NCBI RefSeq assembly: GCF_900114385.1
Contig: NZ_FOSW01000004.1
Coordinates: 1-64,000, forward strand
From: Geodermatophilus ruber
GTDB taxonomy: Bacteria > Actinomycetota > Actinomycetes > Mycobacteriales > Geodermatophilaceae
DNA: 64,000 nt
Direction: 5' to 3'
Part shown: positions 8,896 through 18,345 of the stretch, piece by piece
Position numbering within the stretch: the stretch's first letter is position 1
Layout of the letters: each line of letters starts with the position of its first letter
Made by a program: the position numbers and the translations under genes
Notes under the pieces: generated by a model
Database searches by the model: none
What the model was told of the DNA's origin: nothing
The model's input: only the letters and a program-made list of their open reading frames with translations

Positions 8896-10005
8896 TCAGC
8901 TGAACAGCCGCGAGCCGCAGTGCGGCCACTGGCCGGCCCCGGAACGGGCGTACAGCATCTGCGCGCGCATCGTCTGCTCCTCGGCTGAGGCGGCCGCCGG
9001 GTCCCCTGTCCCGCCGACGGAGGCCCAGGTCCCCCGGGAGAACTGGTACAGGCCACGATAGGTGCCGGTGGAGCTCACCGCGTTCGGCCGGCCGCCGGAC
9101 TCGCACTGCGCCAGCGCCGCCCAGTTCAGGCCGTCGGCGGTGACCGCCGGCGCCGGGCGCTCCTTGGTGCCGACGGTGACCAGCTCGTCGACCGGCTCGC
9201 GGGTGACGGTGGTGGCGAGCTGCTCGCGGGCGGTCTCGACGCCGTCGGTGACCGTGACCCGGTAGGTGGTGGCCTGCTCGCCGTCCACGCCCTCCTGGGT
9301 GACCGTCTTCTCACCGGTGAACGCCTCGGGGTTCGGCGTCTCGACGGTGCCGTGCGGGATGGGGGTGGTCACGACGACCTCGTCGACCTGCACCCGGAAG
9401 ACCTGCAGCACCATGCGATGGAGCAGGGCCTGCTCGGGGTAGAGGCTCGTCCGGTCGGTCTCGGCCAGGGTGATGCCCTGCTCGGCGAGCAGGTCGGCGG
9501 CGGTCGCCGCGGTGGTGGTGACCGCGCGCTGCTGGCCGTCGACGACCAGGGTGACGTCCTTGGGCGTGGTGATCGACAGGGCCATGCCGTCCAGCGGCAG
9601 GCGCTCGCTGCGGCTGGCGGAGACCACGAGGTCCTCCGCGCGGTAGCCGAGCTGCTCGAGCGCCTCGTCGACCGACAGCGCGGTCACGTAGACCTCGCTC
9701 TCCACCCCGTCGACGGTCAGCTGCAGCGGCCGGGCCCGGTTCACGACGACGGTGTCGCCGTCGGCCACGCCGGCGGCCGCGTCCGGCAGGACGACATCGT
9801 GCGCCTCGGTCCGAAGGCCCTCCTCCTCGAGCACCTCACCGACGGTGTCGGCGTACGTGCTGACCTCGCGCGCCTGTCCGTCGACGGTCAGCGTCAGGGA
9901 CTTCTGGGCGGCGAAGTAGGCCAGGGAGCCGCCCGCAAGTCCGAGCAGGACCAGGGCGAAGAGGGCGAGCTTCAGCGATCGGGGCACGTCACTTCCAGGG
10001 GTCAC
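8896..10005 (-). CDS. rpfB: Resuscitation-promoting factor RpfB
   Basis: This is a cell-wall-associated muralytic factor that promotes growth resumption of dormant actinobacteria. Domain order: N-terminal membrane anchor ([17 protein letters not shown]), three DUF348 repeats ([44 protein letters not shown]), a G5 domain (about 205-285), and a C-terminal lysozyme-like Rpf domain with [13 protein letters not shown], where the Glu is catalytic, then [15 protein letters not shown]. The start may be GTG 10005 or GTG 9987. A long leader upstream contains a perfect hairpin and, farther up, a CRP-like site. rsmA and ispE follow. Confidence 0.95.
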   Translation of the reverse strand: MTPGSDVPRSLKLALFALVLLGLAGGSLAYFAAQKSLTLTVDGQAREVSTYADTVGEVLEEEGLRTEAHDVVLPDAAAGVADGDTVVVNRARPLQLTVDGVESEVYVTALSVDEALEQLGYRAEDLVVSASRSERLPLDGMALSITTPKDVTLVVDGQQRAVTTTAATAADLLAEQGITLAETDRTSLYPEQALLHRMVLQVFRVQVDEVVVTTPIPHGTVETPNPEAFTGEKTVTQEGVDGEQATTYRVTVTDGVETAREQLATTVTREPVDELVTVGTKERPAPAVTADGLNWAALAQCESGGRPNAVSSTGTYRGLYQFSRGTWASVGGTGDPAAASAEEQTMRAQMLYARSGAGQWPHCGSRLFS

Positions 10006-10080
10006 GGAACCCGGGCAGAGGAGAGCCCCGGCGGACCACCGAGCGGTGGCCGCCATGCGCGTCCCCGGCCTGGACGGCGA

Positions 10081-10108
10081 TCGACCGGGAGCTCAGGCTC
10101 CCGGTCGA
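10081..10108 (-). promoter_or_regulatory. 12-bp perfect stem-loop in the rpfB leader
   Basis: TCGACCGGGAGC and GCTCCCGGTCGA are perfect complements separated by TCAG, about 75-100 bases upstream of the rpfB start. There is no following T-run. rpf genes in some actinobacteria have structured c-di-AMP riboswitch leaders, but the conserved ydaO core sequences are not visible here, so I call only a hairpin. Confidence 0.55.
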
Positions 10109-10294
10109 GGTGCCGCCCGGGTCGGTCCCCACCCCGGCTGGTCACGACACGATAACGAACGGACTACGTACAGCAACGGCGCGAGAGCAGTGAACCAGAG
10201 GGACGCTTTGACGACATGTGGGCGCGCCGACACGATCAGTGAACGGCACTCCGCCCAGGGGCGTTCGACCCTGGGGGCAGGGACCGCCTCAGTG

Positions 10295-10310
10295 TGTGAC
10301 CGAGGTCACA
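10295..10310. promoter_or_regulatory. CRP/GlxR-type binding site upstream of rpfB
   Basis: TGTGACCGAGGTCACA is a perfect match to the TGTGA-N6-TCACA palindrome bound by CRP/GlxR-family regulators. It lies between the upstream membrane-protein gene and rpfB, about 300 bases from the rpfB start. rpf genes of Mycobacterium and Corynebacterium are known CRP/GlxR targets, which supports the assignment. Whether it activates or represses cannot be read from sequence. Confidence 0.65.
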
Positions 10311-10325
10311 GAAGAAAGTGCCTGC

Positions 10326-11165
10326 TCAGCCGGCCAGCGCCCGATCCGCCGCCTGCACCGGCCGCAACCAGGTGAGGAGGAACCCCGCCACCCCGAGGCC
10401 TGCGGCGACGCCGGCGAAGCCGCCCGCGACGAGCGCGACCGGCACCAGGTCGACGCCCTCGGTGACCCGGTCCCCCAGGTCGATGCCGGCGACGAGCAGC
10501 AGCGTGCCGAGCGGCAGCAGGGCCAGCACGCTGGTGGCCGCGGTGACCAGGTGGGCCGTCCAGGTCCGCAGCGCCTCGTCGACCGGCACGTCGGCCCCCT
10601 CCGCCGGGAGCGGGCGGGCCAGGGCACGCAGCAGCGCCAGTTCGGCCAGGGCCCACGCCAGCAGCGGCACGACCAGGGCCACCCAGCCGACGGAGTCGGG
10701 CAGGGCGTCCCGGTGCCACATCAGCGCGACGACGACCACCTCGGCGGCCACGACCGCGCGCATCGTCCAGAGCAGCCACAGCGAGATCTGCTCGCTGCGC
10801 CGCGGCCGGCGGGCCGGCGAGCTGAGCCGCCAGCGCGGCCGCGACCGGGTCGCCTCGGCCAGCAGCACGCCGGTCAGGAGGCCGATACCCAGCGCCGGCA
10901 GCCACAGGAACACCGAGGCCTCGGCGAAGAGGACCACGCTGACCACGATGCCGATGATGCCCAGCAGCAGGCCCAGCCGGCGGACCCGGCGGCCGTGCTG
11001 CGCCTGCCGCTGCAGCGTCGCGGCGCCCTCGGGTGTGGGCGTGGCGAACTCGACACCGGCGGAGGCGACCGCCCGGCGACCGGCGGCCAGCGCCCAGGCG
11101 CGGGCCAGCAGGACACCCGGGACCAGCACGGCGATGAACAGCACGACGGCGATGAGGCGGCCCAC
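10326..11165 (-). CDS. Multi-spanning membrane protein of unknown function
   Basis: I do not recognise a family. The 279-residue protein has about seven or eight hydrophobic segments, for example LIAVVLFIAVLVPGVLLARAW at the start, LGLLLGIIGIVVSVVLF, and ALVVPLLAWALAELALL. Between the third and fourth lies a basic stretch (RSRPRWRLSSPARRPRR). It has no obvious catalytic motif. It sits between tatD and rpfB on the same strand, with an 18-base gap from tatD, so it is probably in the metG-tatD operon. Confidence 0.75.
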   Translation of the reverse strand: MGRLIAVVLFIAVLVPGVLLARAWALAAGRRAVASAGVEFATPTPEGAATLQRQAQHGRRVRRLGLLLGIIGIVVSVVLFAEASVFLWLPALGIGLLTGVLLAEATRSRPRWRLSSPARRPRRSEQISLWLLWTMRAVVAAEVVVVALMWHRDALPDSVGWVALVVPLLAWALAELALLRALARPLPAEGADVPVDEALRTWTAHLVTAATSVLALLPLGTLLLVAGIDLGDRVTEGVDLVPVALVAGGFAGVAAGLGVAGFLLTWLRPVQAADRALAG

Positions 11166-11183
11166 GAGCCCAGTGTCCCCCGT

Positions 11184-12095
11184 TCAGAAGCGCCCGGCGG
11201 CCTCCGCTGAGCACGAAATCGGCTCCCCCTCCCAGGGGCCGAAGACGCGCTCGGCGTTCGCGGTCAGCGCCGCGCAGAGCTGCGCGATCTCCACCCCGGT
11301 GACCTCGGCGAGGGCCCGGACGGTGAGCGGCACCAGCCGCGAGGCGTTGGGCCGGCCGCGGTGGGGCACCGGGGTGAGGAACGGCGAGTCGGTCTCCACC
11401 AGCAGCTGCTCCACGGGCGTGAGCGCCGCGGCCTCGCGCAGGTAGCCGGCGTTGCCGAACGTCAGCGTGCCGGCGAAGGACAGCACGTACCCGCGTTCGA
11501 CGCAGGCCTTGGCGAAGACCGCGTCGCCGGAGAAGCAGTGGAAGACGGTGTGCTCCGGCGCCCCCTCGTCGTCCAGCACGCGGAGGATCTCGCCGTGGGC
11601 GTCCCGGTCGTGGATCACCAGGGCGACGCCGCGCTCCTTGGCGATCCGGATGTGCGCGCGGAAGGACGCCTCCTGCGCGGCCCACCCTTCGGGGCCGGTG
11701 CGGAACCGGTCGAGGCCGGTCTCGCCCACGGCCCGCACGCGGGGCAGCGCGGCCAGCCGGTCGATCTCGGCCAGCGCGTCGTCGGTGGCGGCACCCGCCC
11801 CGGCCTCGTTCGGGTGGACAGCGACGGCCGCCAGCACGTTCGGGTGCCGGGCGGCCAGCGCCGCCGACCACTGCGACGAGCCGACGTCCACCCCCACCTG
11901 GACCAGCCGGGGGACGCCGACGGCGACCGCGGCGGCGATCTCGGCGTCCACCTCGGCGTCGGTGGGCTGCCGGTCCTCCCCGCCGACCGCGATGTCGAGG
12001 TGCGTGTGGCTGTCGACCGCCGGCGCCGGCAGCGGCTCCGGGGAGGGCGGCGCCTCGCCCCGCCGGTTGGCCCGGGAGCTCGCCGAGCGACTCAT
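11184..12095 (-). CDS. tatD: TatD family metal-dependent hydrolase (3'-5' DNase)
   Basis: TatD proteins are TIM-barrel metallohydrolases with DNase activity, linked to DNA repair and oxidative stress. Metal ligands are visible: DSHTHLD near residue 30, the Glu of [21 protein letters not shown], and the Asp of LVETDSPFL. The start ATG 12095 overlaps the metG stop (ATGA). The 303-residue length is slightly longer than usual because of an Arg/Ser-rich N-terminal extension of about 25 residues. Confidence 0.93.
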   Translation of the reverse strand: MSRSASSRANRRGEAPPSPEPLPAPAVDSHTHLDIAVGGEDRQPTDAEVDAEIAAAVAVGVPRLVQVGVDVGSSQWSAALAARHPNVLAAVAVHPNEAGAGAATDDALAEIDRLAALPRVRAVGETGLDRFRTGPEGWAAQEASFRAHIRIAKERGVALVIHDRDAHGEILRVLDDEGAPEHTVFHCFSGDAVFAKACVERGYVLSFAGTLTFGNAGYLREAAALTPVEQLLVETDSPFLTPVPHRGRPNASRLVPLTVRALAEVTGVEIAQLCAALTANAERVFGPWEGEPISCSAEAAGRF

Positions 12096-13885
12096 TCGCC
12101 TTCTTCCAGCCGCCGCAGCTCGTCCTCCACGATCGACTCGTCGAGCTTCTTGAACACCGGCGTGGGCGGCGCCAACGGCGTCCCCGCCTGCAGCGGCCGG
12201 GACGCCCAGACGGCCTGCGCCGCGTCGTAGTCGCCGGTGATGATCGGGTACGGCGAGCCGTCGTCGAGGTCGGTGACCTCTTCGATCCGGGGGGCCGGCG
12301 ACCACACCCCCGTGCCGCCGAGCAGCTCGTGGATCTTCTGCGCGGAGTGCGGGAGGAACGGGGTCAGCAGCGCGTTGCAGTCGCTGACCGCCTGCAGTGC
12401 CGTGTGCAGCACCGTGTCGCGGCGGGCCGGGTCCTCCTTGAGCTTCCACGGCGCCTGGTCCGACAGGTACTTGTTGGCCTCGCCGACCACCCGCATCGCC
12501 TCCGCGGCGGCGGCCTTCTGCCGGTTGCGGGACAGCAGCTCACCGATCGGCCCGAACGCCGAGGACGTCGTGGCCAGCAGCGCGCGGTCGGCGTCGGTCA
12601 GCTCGCCGGGCGTGGGGACGGCGCCGACGTTCTTCGCCGCCATCGACACCGACCGGTTGACCAGGTTCCCCCAGCCGGCGACCAGCTCGTCGTTGTTGCG
12701 GCGGCGGAACTCCGACCAGGTGAAGTCGGTGTCCTGGGTCTCCGGCCCGGCCGCGGCGATGAAGTAGCGCAGCGCGTCGGCGTCGTAGCGGGCGAGGAAG
12801 TCGCGCACGTAGATGACGACCTGCCGGGAGGAGGAGAACTTGCGCCCCTCCATGGTGAGGAACTCGCTGGAGACCACCTCGGTGGGCAGGTTCAGCCGGC
12901 CCAGCCCACCCGGGGTGCCGCCCTTGTCGCCCGCGCCGTTGTAGCCGAGCAGCTGAGCGGGCCAGATCTCGGCGTGGAAGACGATGTTGTCCTTGCCCAT
13001 GAAGTAGTAGGCGTCGGAGTCCGGCGTCTGCCACCACTGCCGCCACGCGTCGTCGTCCCCGGAGCGGCGGGCCCACTCGATCGAGGCCGACAGGTAGCCG
13101 ACGACGGCGTCGAACCACACGTAGATCCGCTTGTCCGGCCGGTCGATCCAGCCCTCCAGCGGCACGCGCACACCCCAGTCGATGTCGCGGGTGTAACTGC
13201 GCGGCTTGAGGTCGGTGAGCAGGTTCCTCGCGAAGTTCAGGACGTTGGGCCGCCAGCCCTGCCGCGTGCCCAGCCAGTCGCCGAGGGCGCGGGTGAACGC
13301 CGGCAGGTCGAGGAAGTAGTGCTCCTCCTCGACGAACTTCGGCGTCTCGCCGTTGATCCGGCTCACCGGGTTGATCAGGTCGACCGGGTCGAGCTGGTTG
13401 CCGCAGTTGTCGCACTGGTCGCCGCGGGCGCCGTCGTAGCCGCAGATCGGGCAGGTGCCCTCGATGTAGCGGTCGGGCAGCGTGCGGCCGGTGGACGGGC
13501 TGATCGCGCCGAGCGTCTTCTTCGGGAAGACGTAGCCGTTCTTCAGCAGCCCCAGGAAGATCTCCTGGCTGATCGCGGCGTGGTTCTCCGTCGTCGTCCG
13601 GGTGAACAGGTCGTAGCTCAGCCCGAGGCTGGCCAGGTCGTTCACGATGATCCGGTTGTTGCGGTCGGCGATCTCCCGCGGGGTGATGCCCTCCGCGTCG
13701 GCCGCGACGGTGATCGGCGTCCCGTGCTCGTCGGTGCCGCTGACCATGAGCACCCGGTCACCCGCCATGCGGTGGTAGCGGCTGAAGACGTCGGAGGGGA
13801 CGCCGAAACCGGAGACGTGGCCGATGTGCCGCGGACCGTTGGCGTAGGGCCACGCCACCGCGGTCAGGATGTGCCGATCACTCAC
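12092..13885 (-). CDS. metG: Methionyl-tRNA synthetase
   Basis: This class I synthetase charges tRNA-Met and initiator tRNA. The 597-residue protein shows the HIGH signature as PRHIGH near residue 18 and the KMSKS loop as KFSSS ([11 protein letters not shown]). A zinc-knuckle insertion is present: [18 protein letters not shown], four cysteines at about 145-162. The C-terminal anticodon-binding helical domain is present, but the dimerising tRNA-binding extension of E. coli MetG is absent. It heads a coupled metG-tatD pair. Confidence 0.97.
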   Translation of the reverse strand: MSDRHILTAVAWPYANGPRHIGHVSGFGVPSDVFSRYHRMAGDRVLMVSGTDEHGTPITVAADAEGITPREIADRNNRIIVNDLASLGLSYDLFTRTTTENHAAISQEIFLGLLKNGYVFPKKTLGAISPSTGRTLPDRYIEGTCPICGYDGARGDQCDNCGNQLDPVDLINPVSRINGETPKFVEEEHYFLDLPAFTRALGDWLGTRQGWRPNVLNFARNLLTDLKPRSYTRDIDWGVRVPLEGWIDRPDKRIYVWFDAVVGYLSASIEWARRSGDDDAWRQWWQTPDSDAYYFMGKDNIVFHAEIWPAQLLGYNGAGDKGGTPGGLGRLNLPTEVVSSEFLTMEGRKFSSSRQVVIYVRDFLARYDADALRYFIAAAGPETQDTDFTWSEFRRRNNDELVAGWGNLVNRSVSMAAKNVGAVPTPGELTDADRALLATTSSAFGPIGELLSRNRQKAAAAEAMRVVGEANKYLSDQAPWKLKEDPARRDTVLHTALQAVSDCNALLTPFLPHSAQKIHELLGGTGVWSPAPRIEEVTDLDDGSPYPIITGDYDAAQAVWASRPLQAGTPLAPPTPVFKKLDESIVEDELRRLEEGE

Positions 13886-13918
13886 GCCGTCGAGAGTACG
13901 GAGCCCCGTCCACCCCGG

Positions 13919-14551
13919 TCAGCGCTGGCTGGTCCCCGCCGTCACCGGTGCGTCGGGCGCGGCCTCCGGCACCGGGGTGAGCAGGGCGACGGTGCACAGC
14001 GCGAGCCCGATCACCGCGACGGTGGCGGCGCGCAGGCGCCGGTCCACGGGGGCCGGCGTCCCCCGGCGGGCGGGCGCCCGCGGCCCCTGGGCCACCCAGG
14101 CCAGCGCGGACGGCGCGCCGGCGAGCAGCAGCTTGCCGATCGGCACGGCCAGGGTCAGCAGCGCCAGCGCGGGCAGCGGGAGGGTGGCCGGCAGCGTGTC
14201 CAGCACCGGCGTGACCTGGCTGAGCACCAGCAGGAGGCCGATGAGCGCGAGCTCGCCGTAGCAGACCGCGGTGAGCAGCCGGCGTCCCGACCCGTCGACC
14301 AGGAGGGCGCCGCCACCGGCGCACAGCACCACCCACCCGGCCAGGAGCAGCAGGAGCGCGGCGACCACGCCACCGGACGGGCGCAGCGGGGAGAGGAGCA
14401 GTCCGTCGAGGCCGGTCAGCGCGCCGGCGACCAGCGCCACCGCCTCCACGCCGGCGACGACCGCGGCCGCCACCACGGCGGCGGGCGGACGGCGGTGGAC
14501 GGCGGGCGGCGCCGCGAGGGTCTCGCGGGCGTCGAGGACGGTGCTCGCCAC
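13919..14551 (-). CDS. Small multi-pass membrane protein, unknown
   Basis: The protein of 210 residues has about five hydrophobic segments: AAVVAAAVVAGVEAVALVAGAL, VVAALLLLLAGWVVLCAGGGALL, LALIGLLLVLSQVTPV, LPALALLTLAVPIGKLLLAG and VAVIGLALCTVALLTPVP. I recognise no enzyme motif. Similar small Ala/Leu-rich membrane proteins are common beside metG in actinomycetes, but no function can be assigned. It has its own short upstream gap and is not overlapped by metG. Confidence 0.65.
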   Translation of the reverse strand: MASTVLDARETLAAPPAVHRRPPAAVVAAAVVAGVEAVALVAGALTGLDGLLLSPLRPSGGVVAALLLLLAGWVVLCAGGGALLVDGSGRRLLTAVCYGELALIGLLLVLSQVTPVLDTLPATLPLPALALLTLAVPIGKLLLAGAPSALAWVAQGPRAPARRGTPAPVDRRLRAATVAVIGLALCTVALLTPVPEAAPDAPVTAGTSQR

Positions 14552-14651
14552 GGGGCTGCTCTTCCTGGCCGGGGACGGTGGTCACCGGTCAGGTCGGCCC
14601 GGGCCGGGCTCCGCTGTACCGCCGCGGCGCCCCGTCTCACCCCTTCGGGGG

Positions 14652-16160
14652 TCAGCTCCCGGGGACGTCCTGCGGGGCGCCGGAGGGCCGCCGCTCCCCC
14701 GTGGCCATGCGGCTGTGCCCGCGGCCGTACGCGAAGTACACGACGACGCCGATCACCATCCAGATCACGAACCGCAGCCACGTCTCGGTGGGGAGGTTCG
14801 CCATCAGCCAGAGGCAGGCCAACGCGGAGACGATCGGCAGCACGGGCACGAACGGCACGCGGAAGGCACGGGGCAGGTCCGGCCGGGTGCGCCGCAGCAC
14901 GATCACGCCGAGCGACACGAGGAAGAAGGCGAACAGCGTGCCGATGTTGACCAGCTCCGCCAGTTCGGTCAGCGGGACGACGCCGGCCAGGATCGCCACG
15001 AGGACGCCGGTGGCGATCGTGATCCGGTACGGGGTGCCGTACCGGGGGTGCACCTTGGCCAGGGGACGCGGCAGCAGGTGGTCGCGGCTCATCGCGAACA
15101 GCACCCGCGACTGGCCCAGCATCAGGATCATCACGACGGAGGTCAGCCCGGCCAGCGCACCCAGCGAGATGATGCTCGAGAAGAAGGTGAGCCCGTTGGC
15201 GGCGAACGCCCCCGCCAGCGGCGCGGTCGCGGAGAGCTCCGTGTAGTTCTGCATGCCGACGACCACGAGGGAGACCGCCACGTAGAGCACGGTGCAGATG
15301 GCCAGCGAGCCGATGATGCCCCGCGGGAGGTCCCTGGCCGGGTTGTGGGTCTCCTCCGCGGCGGTCGCGACGATGTCGAAGCCGATGAAGGCGAAGAACA
15401 CGATGGCGGCGCCGGCGAGCACCCCGCCCCAGCCGTACGTGCCCTGGCTGAACCCGGTGAGCACCGAGATCAGCGGCGTGTCCAGCCAGCCCCCCTCCCC
15501 GGCGGCGGCGGGCTCGGCCGGCGGGATGAAGGGCGAGTAGTTGTCGGCGTTGATGTAGAAGATGCCGACCGCGATCACCAGCAGGACGACCGCCAGTTTG
15601 ATCGCCACGATCACCGCGGTGACCCGTGAGGAGAGCTTGATGCCCAGCACCAGGACGGCGGTCATGGCCAGCGCGATCGCGATCGCCGGGATGTTGAAGA
15701 CCGCCGTCTCCCCCGCGATCGACGACGGCAGCGCGAGGCCGACGTCGTCGAGCAGCTGGTTGAGGTAGCCCGACCAGCCGACCGACACCGTGGCCGCGCC
15801 GAGGGCCAGCTCGAGCACGAGGTCCCAGCCGATGATCCAGGCGACGAACTCGCCGAAGGTGGCGTAGGAGAACGTGTAGGCCGACCCGGCCACCGGCACG
15901 GTCGAGGCGAACTCGGCGTAGCACAGCGCCGCGAGACCGCACACCACGCCGGCGATGACGAAGGAGAGGGCGACCGCCGGGCCCGCCTGGTCCCGCGCCA
16001 CGACACCGGTGAGCACGAAGATGCCGGTGCCGATGATCACCCCGACACCGAAGACCGTGAGGTCCAGACCCGAGAGGTTCTTCTTGAGCCGGTGCTCGGG
16101 TTCGTCGGTGTCGCGGATGGAGTCCTCGACGGACTTGACCCGATGTGCGGCTGTGGCCAT
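14652..16160 (-). CDS. APC-family amino acid permease (cationic amino acid transporter type)
   Basis: This inner-membrane secondary transporter of 502 residues has about 12 to 14 membrane segments. The N-terminus LKKNLSGLDLTVFGVGVIIGTGIFVLTG carries the glycine-rich TM1 break GTGIF that binds the substrate backbone in APC carriers. The later stretch FFAFIGFDIVATAAEETHNPARDLP is characteristic of the CAT/YfnA subgroup for basic or branched amino acids. The start ATG 16160 follows a GGGAGGGG purine tract; the frame extends upstream without conservation. Substrate is inferred only to class. Confidence 0.92.
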   Translation of the reverse strand: MATAAHRVKSVEDSIRDTDEPEHRLKKNLSGLDLTVFGVGVIIGTGIFVLTGVVARDQAGPAVALSFVIAGVVCGLAALCYAEFASTVPVAGSAYTFSYATFGEFVAWIIGWDLVLELALGAATVSVGWSGYLNQLLDDVGLALPSSIAGETAVFNIPAIAIALAMTAVLVLGIKLSSRVTAVIVAIKLAVVLLVIAVGIFYINADNYSPFIPPAEPAAAGEGGWLDTPLISVLTGFSQGTYGWGGVLAGAAIVFFAFIGFDIVATAAEETHNPARDLPRGIIGSLAICTVLYVAVSLVVVGMQNYTELSATAPLAGAFAANGLTFFSSIISLGALAGLTSVVMILMLGQSRVLFAMSRDHLLPRPLAKVHPRYGTPYRITIATGVLVAILAGVVPLTELAELVNIGTLFAFFLVSLGVIVLRRTRPDLPRAFRVPFVPVLPIVSALACLWLMANLPTETWLRFVIWMVIGVVVYFAYGRGHSRMATGERRPSGAPQDVPGS

Positions 16161-16282
16161 GTGCGTCCCCTCCCCCGGCGGGCCGGCGGCGCCGGCGCGA
16201 CTGGTCCCCGGGCAGCGTCGCACGGGTGCGGCGCGCTCGCATGCCTACGCTGACAGGTCAGGCGCCAGCGGGAAGGAACACG

Positions 16283-17392
16283 ATGACCGGCACGGAGATC
16301 CCCCGGGAGGCGGCCGGGAGGGCGCCGTCCGGACCCCTGTCGCCGCTGCGCCCCCGCACCCCGGGCGCCGCCCGCACCACGCCCTCCCGGCCCGACGGCG
16401 TCGGCCCCGTCGTCGACTGCGGGGTCTACGTCGACGGCCGCCGCCAGGAGCCGGTCGACCACCACGAGGCGCTGCACCAGGCGGTCGCGCAGGGCGGCTT
16501 CGTCTGGCTGGGCCTCTACGCCCCCACCGAGGCCGAGCTCGGCACGATCGCCGAGCACTACGGCCTGCACCCGCTGGCCGTCGAGGACGCCGTCTACGCC
16601 CACCAGCGGCCCAAGCTGGAGCGCTACGACGACGGCCTGTTCATGGTGTTCACCACCGCCACCTACGTCGAGCACGACCGGCTGACCGCCACCAGCGAGG
16701 TCGTCGACACCGGCGAGATCATGGTCTTCCTCGGCGCCCACTACGTGATCACCGTGCGGCACGGGGAGCACGGCGGGCTCACCGACCTGCGGCGCAGCCT
16801 GGAAGGCCAGCCCGAGCTGCTCACCCTGGGGCCGGCGGCGGTGCTGTACGCCGTGGCCGACCAGGTGGTCGACGCGTTCGTCGACGTCGCCAGCGCGGTC
16901 GAGGAGGACGTCGACGAGCTGGAGGCCTCGGTCTTCAGCGACCGGCGCACCGACGACATCGGCCGGCTCTACCAGCTGAAGCGGGAGCTGATGTCGCTGC
17001 GGCGTGCGGTCTCCCCGCTGGAGGTGCCGCTGCAGAAGCTCGCGGAGCGGCAGGTCGACGTCGTCCCCGACGCGATGCGCTCCTACTTCCGCGACGTCGA
17101 CGATCACGCCATCCGCGTGCGCGAGCAGGTCGCCGGCCTCGACGAGCTGCTGACCTCGATCCTGCAGGCGTCGCTGGCCCGCACCTCGCAGGCCGACAAC
17201 GAGGACATGCGCAAGATCTCGGCCTGGGCCGGCATCATCGCCGTCCCGACCGCGATCGCCGGGATCTACGGGATGAACTTCCGGTTCATGCCCGAGCTGG
17301 ACTGGCGCTACGGCTACCCGCTGGTGCTGGGCCTGATCGCGGTGGTGTGCCTGCTCCTCTACCGCGGCTTCAAGCGCAACGGCTGGCTCTGA
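16283..17392 (+). CDS. corA: CorA-family magnesium/cobalt transporter
   Basis: This is a pentameric divalent cation channel. A long cytosolic N-terminal alpha/beta domain (residues about 45-290) precedes two C-terminal membrane helices. The signature loop YGMNF, the selectivity filter between TM1 (ISAWAGIIAVPTAIAGIYG) and TM2 (YPLVLGLIAVVCLLLYRGF), is intact. The 369-residue length is normal, with about 40 extra Pro/Arg-rich N-terminal residues. It is transcribed divergently from the amino acid permease, with only about 120 bases between the starts. Confidence 0.94.
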   Translation: MTGTEIPREAAGRAPSGPLSPLRPRTPGAARTTPSRPDGVGPVVDCGVYVDGRRQEPVDHHEALHQAVAQGGFVWLGLYAPTEAELGTIAEHYGLHPLAVEDAVYAHQRPKLERYDDGLFMVFTTATYVEHDRLTATSEVVDTGEIMVFLGAHYVITVRHGEHGGLTDLRRSLEGQPELLTLGPAAVLYAVADQVVDAFVDVASAVEEDVDELEASVFSDRRTDDIGRLYQLKRELMSLRRAVSPLEVPLQKLAERQVDVVPDAMRSYFRDVDDHAIRVREQVAGLDELLTSILQASLARTSQADNEDMRKISAWAGIIAVPTAIAGIYGMNFRFMPELDWRYGYPLVLGLIAVVCLLLYRGFKRNGWL

Positions 17393-17403
17393 CGATCCAC
17401 GGG

Positions 17404-18243
17404 TCAGGCGTCCTTGGCGGCGACGACGGCGTCGTAGACGGTGCGCCGGGGCAGCCCCGTGCGCAGGACGACGGCGCGGATGGCGTCCTTGCGGGTCGCG
17501 CCCGCGGCCTCCTCGGCAGCCACCTCCGCGGCCAGCTGCCCGGCGTCCAGCTCGACCGGCGCCGGCACCGCGCCCCCGACGACCAGGGTGATCTCCCCCC
17601 GCACGCCCCCGGCCGCCCAGCCGGCGAGCTCGGCCAGCGGCCCGCGGCGGACCTCCTCGTGGGTCTTGGTCAGCTCGCGGCACACGGCGGCCGCCCGGTC
17701 GTCCCCGAACGCGGCCGCGGCGTCGGCCAGCGCGTCGGCCAGCCGGTGCGGCGACTCGAAGAACACCATCGTGCGCCGCTCGTCGGCCAGCGCCGACAGC
17801 CGCGCCCGTCGCTCCCCGGCCTTGCGCGGCAGGAACCCCTCGAAGCAGAACCGGTCCACCGGCAGCCCCGACACCGCCAGGGCCGTGGTCACCGCCGACG
17901 GGCCGGGCACCGAGGTCACCTCGACCCCGGCGTCGATGGCCGCCCGCACGAGCGTGTAGCCGGGGTCGGACACCGAGGGCATGCCGGCATCGGTGAGCAG
18001 CAGCACCGTCCGCCCCTCGGCCAGGGCGGCGAGCAGGCCGGGCAGCCGCGCCCGCTCCACCGACTCGTGGAAGGTGACCACCCGGCCCGAGACGGTCACC
18101 TCCAGGTCGTTGGCCAGCCGGTGCAGCCGGCGGGTGTCCTCGACGGCGAGGACGTCGGCCTCCGCGATCGCCCGCCGCAGCCGCGGCCCCACGTCGCCGG
18201 GCTGGCCGAGCGGGGCGCCGCCGAGCACGAGCCGACCAGTCAT
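17404..18243 (-). CDS. rsmI: 16S rRNA (cytidine-1402 2'-O)-methyltransferase
   Basis: This tetrapyrrole-methylase-fold enzyme methylates the ribose of C1402 in the ribosomal decoding centre. Motifs include GGAPLGQPGDVGPRLRRAIAEADVLAVEDTRR at the N-terminus and LLTDAGMPSVSDPG with VPGPSAVTTALAVSGL, the SAM-binding regions. CFEGFLPRKAGERRARL and FFESPHRL follow. The 279 residues match the family. It is divergent from the protein mannosyltransferase gene, the same neighbour pair as Rv1003/Rv1002c. Confidence 0.95.
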   Translation of the reverse strand: MTGRLVLGGAPLGQPGDVGPRLRRAIAEADVLAVEDTRRLHRLANDLEVTVSGRVVTFHESVERARLPGLLAALAEGRTVLLLTDAGMPSVSDPGYTLVRAAIDAGVEVTSVPGPSAVTTALAVSGLPVDRFCFEGFLPRKAGERRARLSALADERRTMVFFESPHRLADALADAAAAFGDDRAAAVCRELTKTHEEVRRGPLAELAGWAAGGVRGEITLVVGGAVPAPVELDAGQLAAEVAAEEAAGATRKDAIRAVVLRTGLPRRTVYDAVVAAKDA

Positions 18244-18345
18244 GCCGCGAGCCTGTCACGCCGATCGCCGTAGGCCTGCCTGCAGGGGCCGGTGCGAGCT
18301 CGCGAGCGCCGGGGGGCAGGCGGGTCCTTTCACTACCCTGGCCCC